From NCBI GenBank assembly GCA_964589725.1, contig CAZPUJ010000372.1, positions 1 through 10,148 of the forward strand: DNA of 10,148 bases, read 5' to 3'. Shown here piece by piece: positions 8,394 to 10,148 of this stretch (positions within the stretch are counted from its first letter, which is position 1; the number at the start of each line of letters is the position of its first letter). This stretch comes from CAYSHJ01 sp964589725. Lineage in GTDB: Bacteria; Planctomycetota; Planctomycetia; Planctomycetales; Planctomycetaceae. Position numbers and translations under genes: made by a program. Below the pieces are notes generated by a model. The model ran no database searches, was not told where the DNA came from, and worked only from the letters and a program-made list of their open reading frames with translations.

Positions 8394-8406
8394 TCCTGAG
8401 TCATCC

Positions 8407-9399
8407 ATGAATCCGCTCACCCCTTATCGCTGGTTCCAACGCTTCGCCGTCTTGACGGCGGTGGTCGCGTTGTTGCCAATCGGCATGGGCGCGATGGTCA
8501 CGACGCTCGATGCTGGCATGGCGTTTCTCGACTGGCCGACGTCGGACGGACAGAACATGTTTCTTTATCCGTGGCTTCAGGACGTTCAGGCGAACCGCGA
8601 CAAATTCGTCGAGCATGGGCACCGGCTGGGTGGCAGCCTCATCGGGCTGTTTTCCATCGGTCTTGTAGTGTGGTCGCTGAAGGTCGAGCCACGACGTTGG
8701 GTTCGTTGGTTGTCGTCCGCGATTCTGTTGGCTGTCATCGGGCAGGGATTGTTGGGCGGGTTTCGAGTGATCCAAGACAGCCGACTCTCTGCGCTGGTGC
8801 ATGGACAGTTCGCCTCTCTGATTTTTGCGACGATCTCTGTGGTCGCGTTGGTGACGGGACGCCGCTGGGCAAACGTCGCTCATGAACCGCCGGTTGCGGC
8901 GGCTCGCTCGATGGGTTTGAGATTCCTCGCGCTGGTGACTCCGCTGGCGGTTTTCGGTCAAGCGGTCGTCGGAGCGTTCGTGCGGCATCTTGGATTCGCG
9001 TTACACGAACACTTGGCGGGAGCGTTCATCGCGACTCTGCTGACGTTGGCAACGATCGTCGTCGGTTGGCGCACGGGACACGCGTGGTTGCGTTCGGGAG
9101 CGATCGGCTTACTGGGCGTGTTGTTAGTGCAGTTGTGTTTGGGGGCTGGAGCATGGGTCACTCGGTTCGGATTTCCGCCGACGGGTTTCGTGGCCGTGCA
9201 GCAGGCGCCGGAACAGGTTGTGTTTCGAACGGCTCACGCCGTGGCGGCGATGTTTGTGTTGATGATGTCGGTGCAAATCGCGATGCGCGTGCTGAGACTG
9301 AATTGGCTGGCGCGGAAAGAAGCAGGCGCGATCGAAGCAGAATTCAGCCTGCCGGCCGTCGCAAGCTTGGGCATGTCAACCGGAGGTTCCGCGCGATGA
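8407..9399 (+). CDS. ctaA: Haem A synthase (COX15/CtaA family)
   Basis: CtaA oxidises the C8 methyl group of haem O to a formyl group, giving haem A for subunit I; it acts in the cytoplasmic membrane. The 330-residue protein is very hydrophobic, with about eight membrane segments. Family marks are the first-loop motif LDAGMAFLDWPTSDG (34-48), the E-x2-H-R motif Glu69-His72-Arg73, and further conserved helix histidines at His132 (VHGQ), His200/His202 (LHEHLAG) and His277 (RTAHAV), the expected haem ligands. The first extracellular loop has no Cys pair, unlike the Bacillus subtilis enzyme; the only Cys is 244. The ATG has only a weak GAG 6 bases upstream. The repeat-rich 93-base gap after coxA may reduce its expression relative to the structural subunits; this is inference. 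The stop overlaps the start of ctaB. Confidence 0.94.
   Translation: MNPLTPYRWFQRFAVLTAVVALLPIGMGAMVTTLDAGMAFLDWPTSDGQNMFLYPWLQDVQANRDKFVEHGHRLGGSLIGLFSIGLVVWSLKVEPRRWVRWLSSAILLAVIGQGLLGGFRVIQDSRLSALVHGQFASLIFATISVVALVTGRRWANVAHEPPVAAARSMGLRFLALVTPLAVFGQAVVGAFVRHLGFALHEHLAGAFIATLLTLATIVVGWRTGHAWLRSGAIGLLGVLLVQLCLGAGAWVTRFGFPPTGFVAVQQAPEQVVFRTAHAVAAMFVLMMSVQIAMRVLRLNWLARKEAGAIEAEFSLPAVASLGMSTGGSAR
9382..9386 (+). promoter_or_regulatory. Shine-Dalgarno of ctaB inside ctaA
   Basis: GGAGG lies within the last codons of ctaA, 9 bases before the ATG at 9396. With the ATGA overlap it supports this start and points to coupled translation of the two genes. Confidence 0.75.
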
Positions 9400-10148
9400 G
9401 CATTGTCGTCGAGCCTCCGACCGGTCGCATCGAGTTGTCTTCGTCGGCAAATTCCGTCGGGGTGTTGTCGTCATCGACACAGGCCGGAGCACATTGGCGG
9501 GATTTCCTTTCGCTGACGAAGCCGCGGATTGCCGTGATGGCGTTGATCACGGTGGCGTTGGGATTCTTGTTGGGTTCGCGCGACGAGTGGTCGGTCGACC
9601 AATTCGGTCATGCCTTATTCGGCATCTCCTTGGTCGCGGCCGGTTGCAGCGCACTCAACCAGTTTTTGGAACGAGACTCGGATCGCTTGATGGCTCGGAC
9701 CGCGAATCGTCCGCTGCCGGCGGGTCGTTTACTGCCTTCGGAAGTGTTGGCGTTCGGCTTGTTGACGAGCGCAGTCGGGCTGCTGGATTTGGTCTTTGCG
9801 GTGAATTTGCAGACGGCGCTGTTGGCCGCCGTCACGCTGTTGCTTTACGTCAGCTTGTACACGCCGCTCAAACGTCGGACTTCGCTGTGTACGGCGTTGG
9901 GCGCGATCCCGGGTGCAATGCCTCCGGTGCTGGGCTGGTCGGCGTCGGGAGCGGAATTGGACGCGGGAGCGTTTGGACTTTTCGCGACGCTATTCGTGTG
10001 GCAATTTCCGCACTTCCTGGCAATTGCCTGGCTGTACCGCGAGCAATACGCGGCAGCGGGACTGAGAATGCTGCCGCAAGCACAGCCGCGTCCGCGAGTC
10101 ATCGGTTGGATGTGTGTGGCATACGCGCTGGCGGTCATTCCGGTCAGC
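9396..10148 (+). CDS. ctaB: Protohaem IX farnesyltransferase, haem O synthase (3' partial)
   Basis: CtaB transfers a farnesyl group from farnesyl diphosphate to haem B, giving haem O, the substrate of CtaA. The start ATG overlaps the ctaA stop (ATGA) and has a strong GGAGG. The frame is open to the window edge with 251 residues visible. UbiA-family motifs are clear: TKPRI at 41-45; the first Asp-rich site Asn88 to Asp96 (NQFLERDSD) followed by RTANRPLPAG; YTPLKRRT at 155-162 then GAIPGAMPPVLGW; and WQFPHFLAIAW at 202-212 with the later GLRMLP. These correspond to the prenyl diphosphate-Mg and substrate regions of the enzyme. Residues 1-33 are a Ser-rich tail before the first helix that I do not recognise. 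Only the last helices should be missing. The overlap with ctaA places both haem A steps in one translational unit. Confidence 0.95.
   Translation, partial: MSIVVEPPTGRIELSSSANSVGVLSSSTQAGAHWRDFLSLTKPRIAVMALITVALGFLLGSRDEWSVDQFGHALFGISLVAAGCSALNQFLERDSDRLMARTANRPLPAGRLLPSEVLAFGLLTSAVGLLDLVFAVNLQTALLAAVTLLLYVSLYTPLKRRTSLCTALGAIPGAMPPVLGWSASGAELDAGAFGLFATLFVWQFPHFLAIAWLYREQYAAAGLRMLPQAQPRPRVIGWMCVAYALAVIPVS

Noticed and set aside
9340..9348. GAATTCAGC within ctaA as another copy of the palindrome
   Set aside because: Only one half is present with no pairing arm; it fits chance within the coding sequence.

Overview
The window holds part of an aerobic respiratory gene cluster, with every recognisable gene on the + strand. 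The combination suggests a member of the Planctomycetota: very large multihaem c-type cytochromes with CXXCH modules, Cys-anchored electron carriers, GTG starts, an A2-type haem-copper oxidase and many palindromic intergenic repeats. This lineage call is inference from gene style; no marker gene in the window proves it.

Positions 1-5333 encode three probable extracytoplasmic electron carriers. The first is the 3' part of a large cytochrome with six visible c-haem sites, whose 5' end lies outside the window. The second, 14 bases downstream, is a membrane-anchored cupredoxin-like protein with a full type 1 copper ligand set (His181, Cys221, His224, Met227). After a 243-base spacer bracketed by inverted copies of a 24-bp repeat comes a dihaem c-type lipoprotein.

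Positions 5334-10148 encode the terminal oxidase and its haem A supply. coxB (subunit II, CuA site, no fused cytochrome c) and coxA (subunit I, A2-type YSHPAVY motif in helix VI) are followed by ctaA (haem A synthase) and ctaB (haem O synthase). ctaB overlaps ctaA by 4 bases and runs off the right edge. Subunits III and IV are not in the window. Because CoxB carries no cytochrome domain, the upstream dihaem lipoprotein and the cupredoxin are natural candidate donors to CuA. The hexahaem cytochrome may link them to a quinol-oxidising complex encoded upstream, but that is inference.

The least expected structure is in the gaps. Five copies of a short palindrome, an 8-9 bp stem with a GNRA-type loop (GCAA, GTAA or GCGA), lie between the oxidase genes in both orientations. 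Their base changes keep the stems paired, and one copy supplies the stop codon of coxB. A separate 23-bp inverted repeat forms a long hairpin after the dihaem cytochrome gene. None has a T-run, so they look like REP-type elements more than simple terminators. I found no tRNA, rRNA, CRISPR array, transposase or defence gene.
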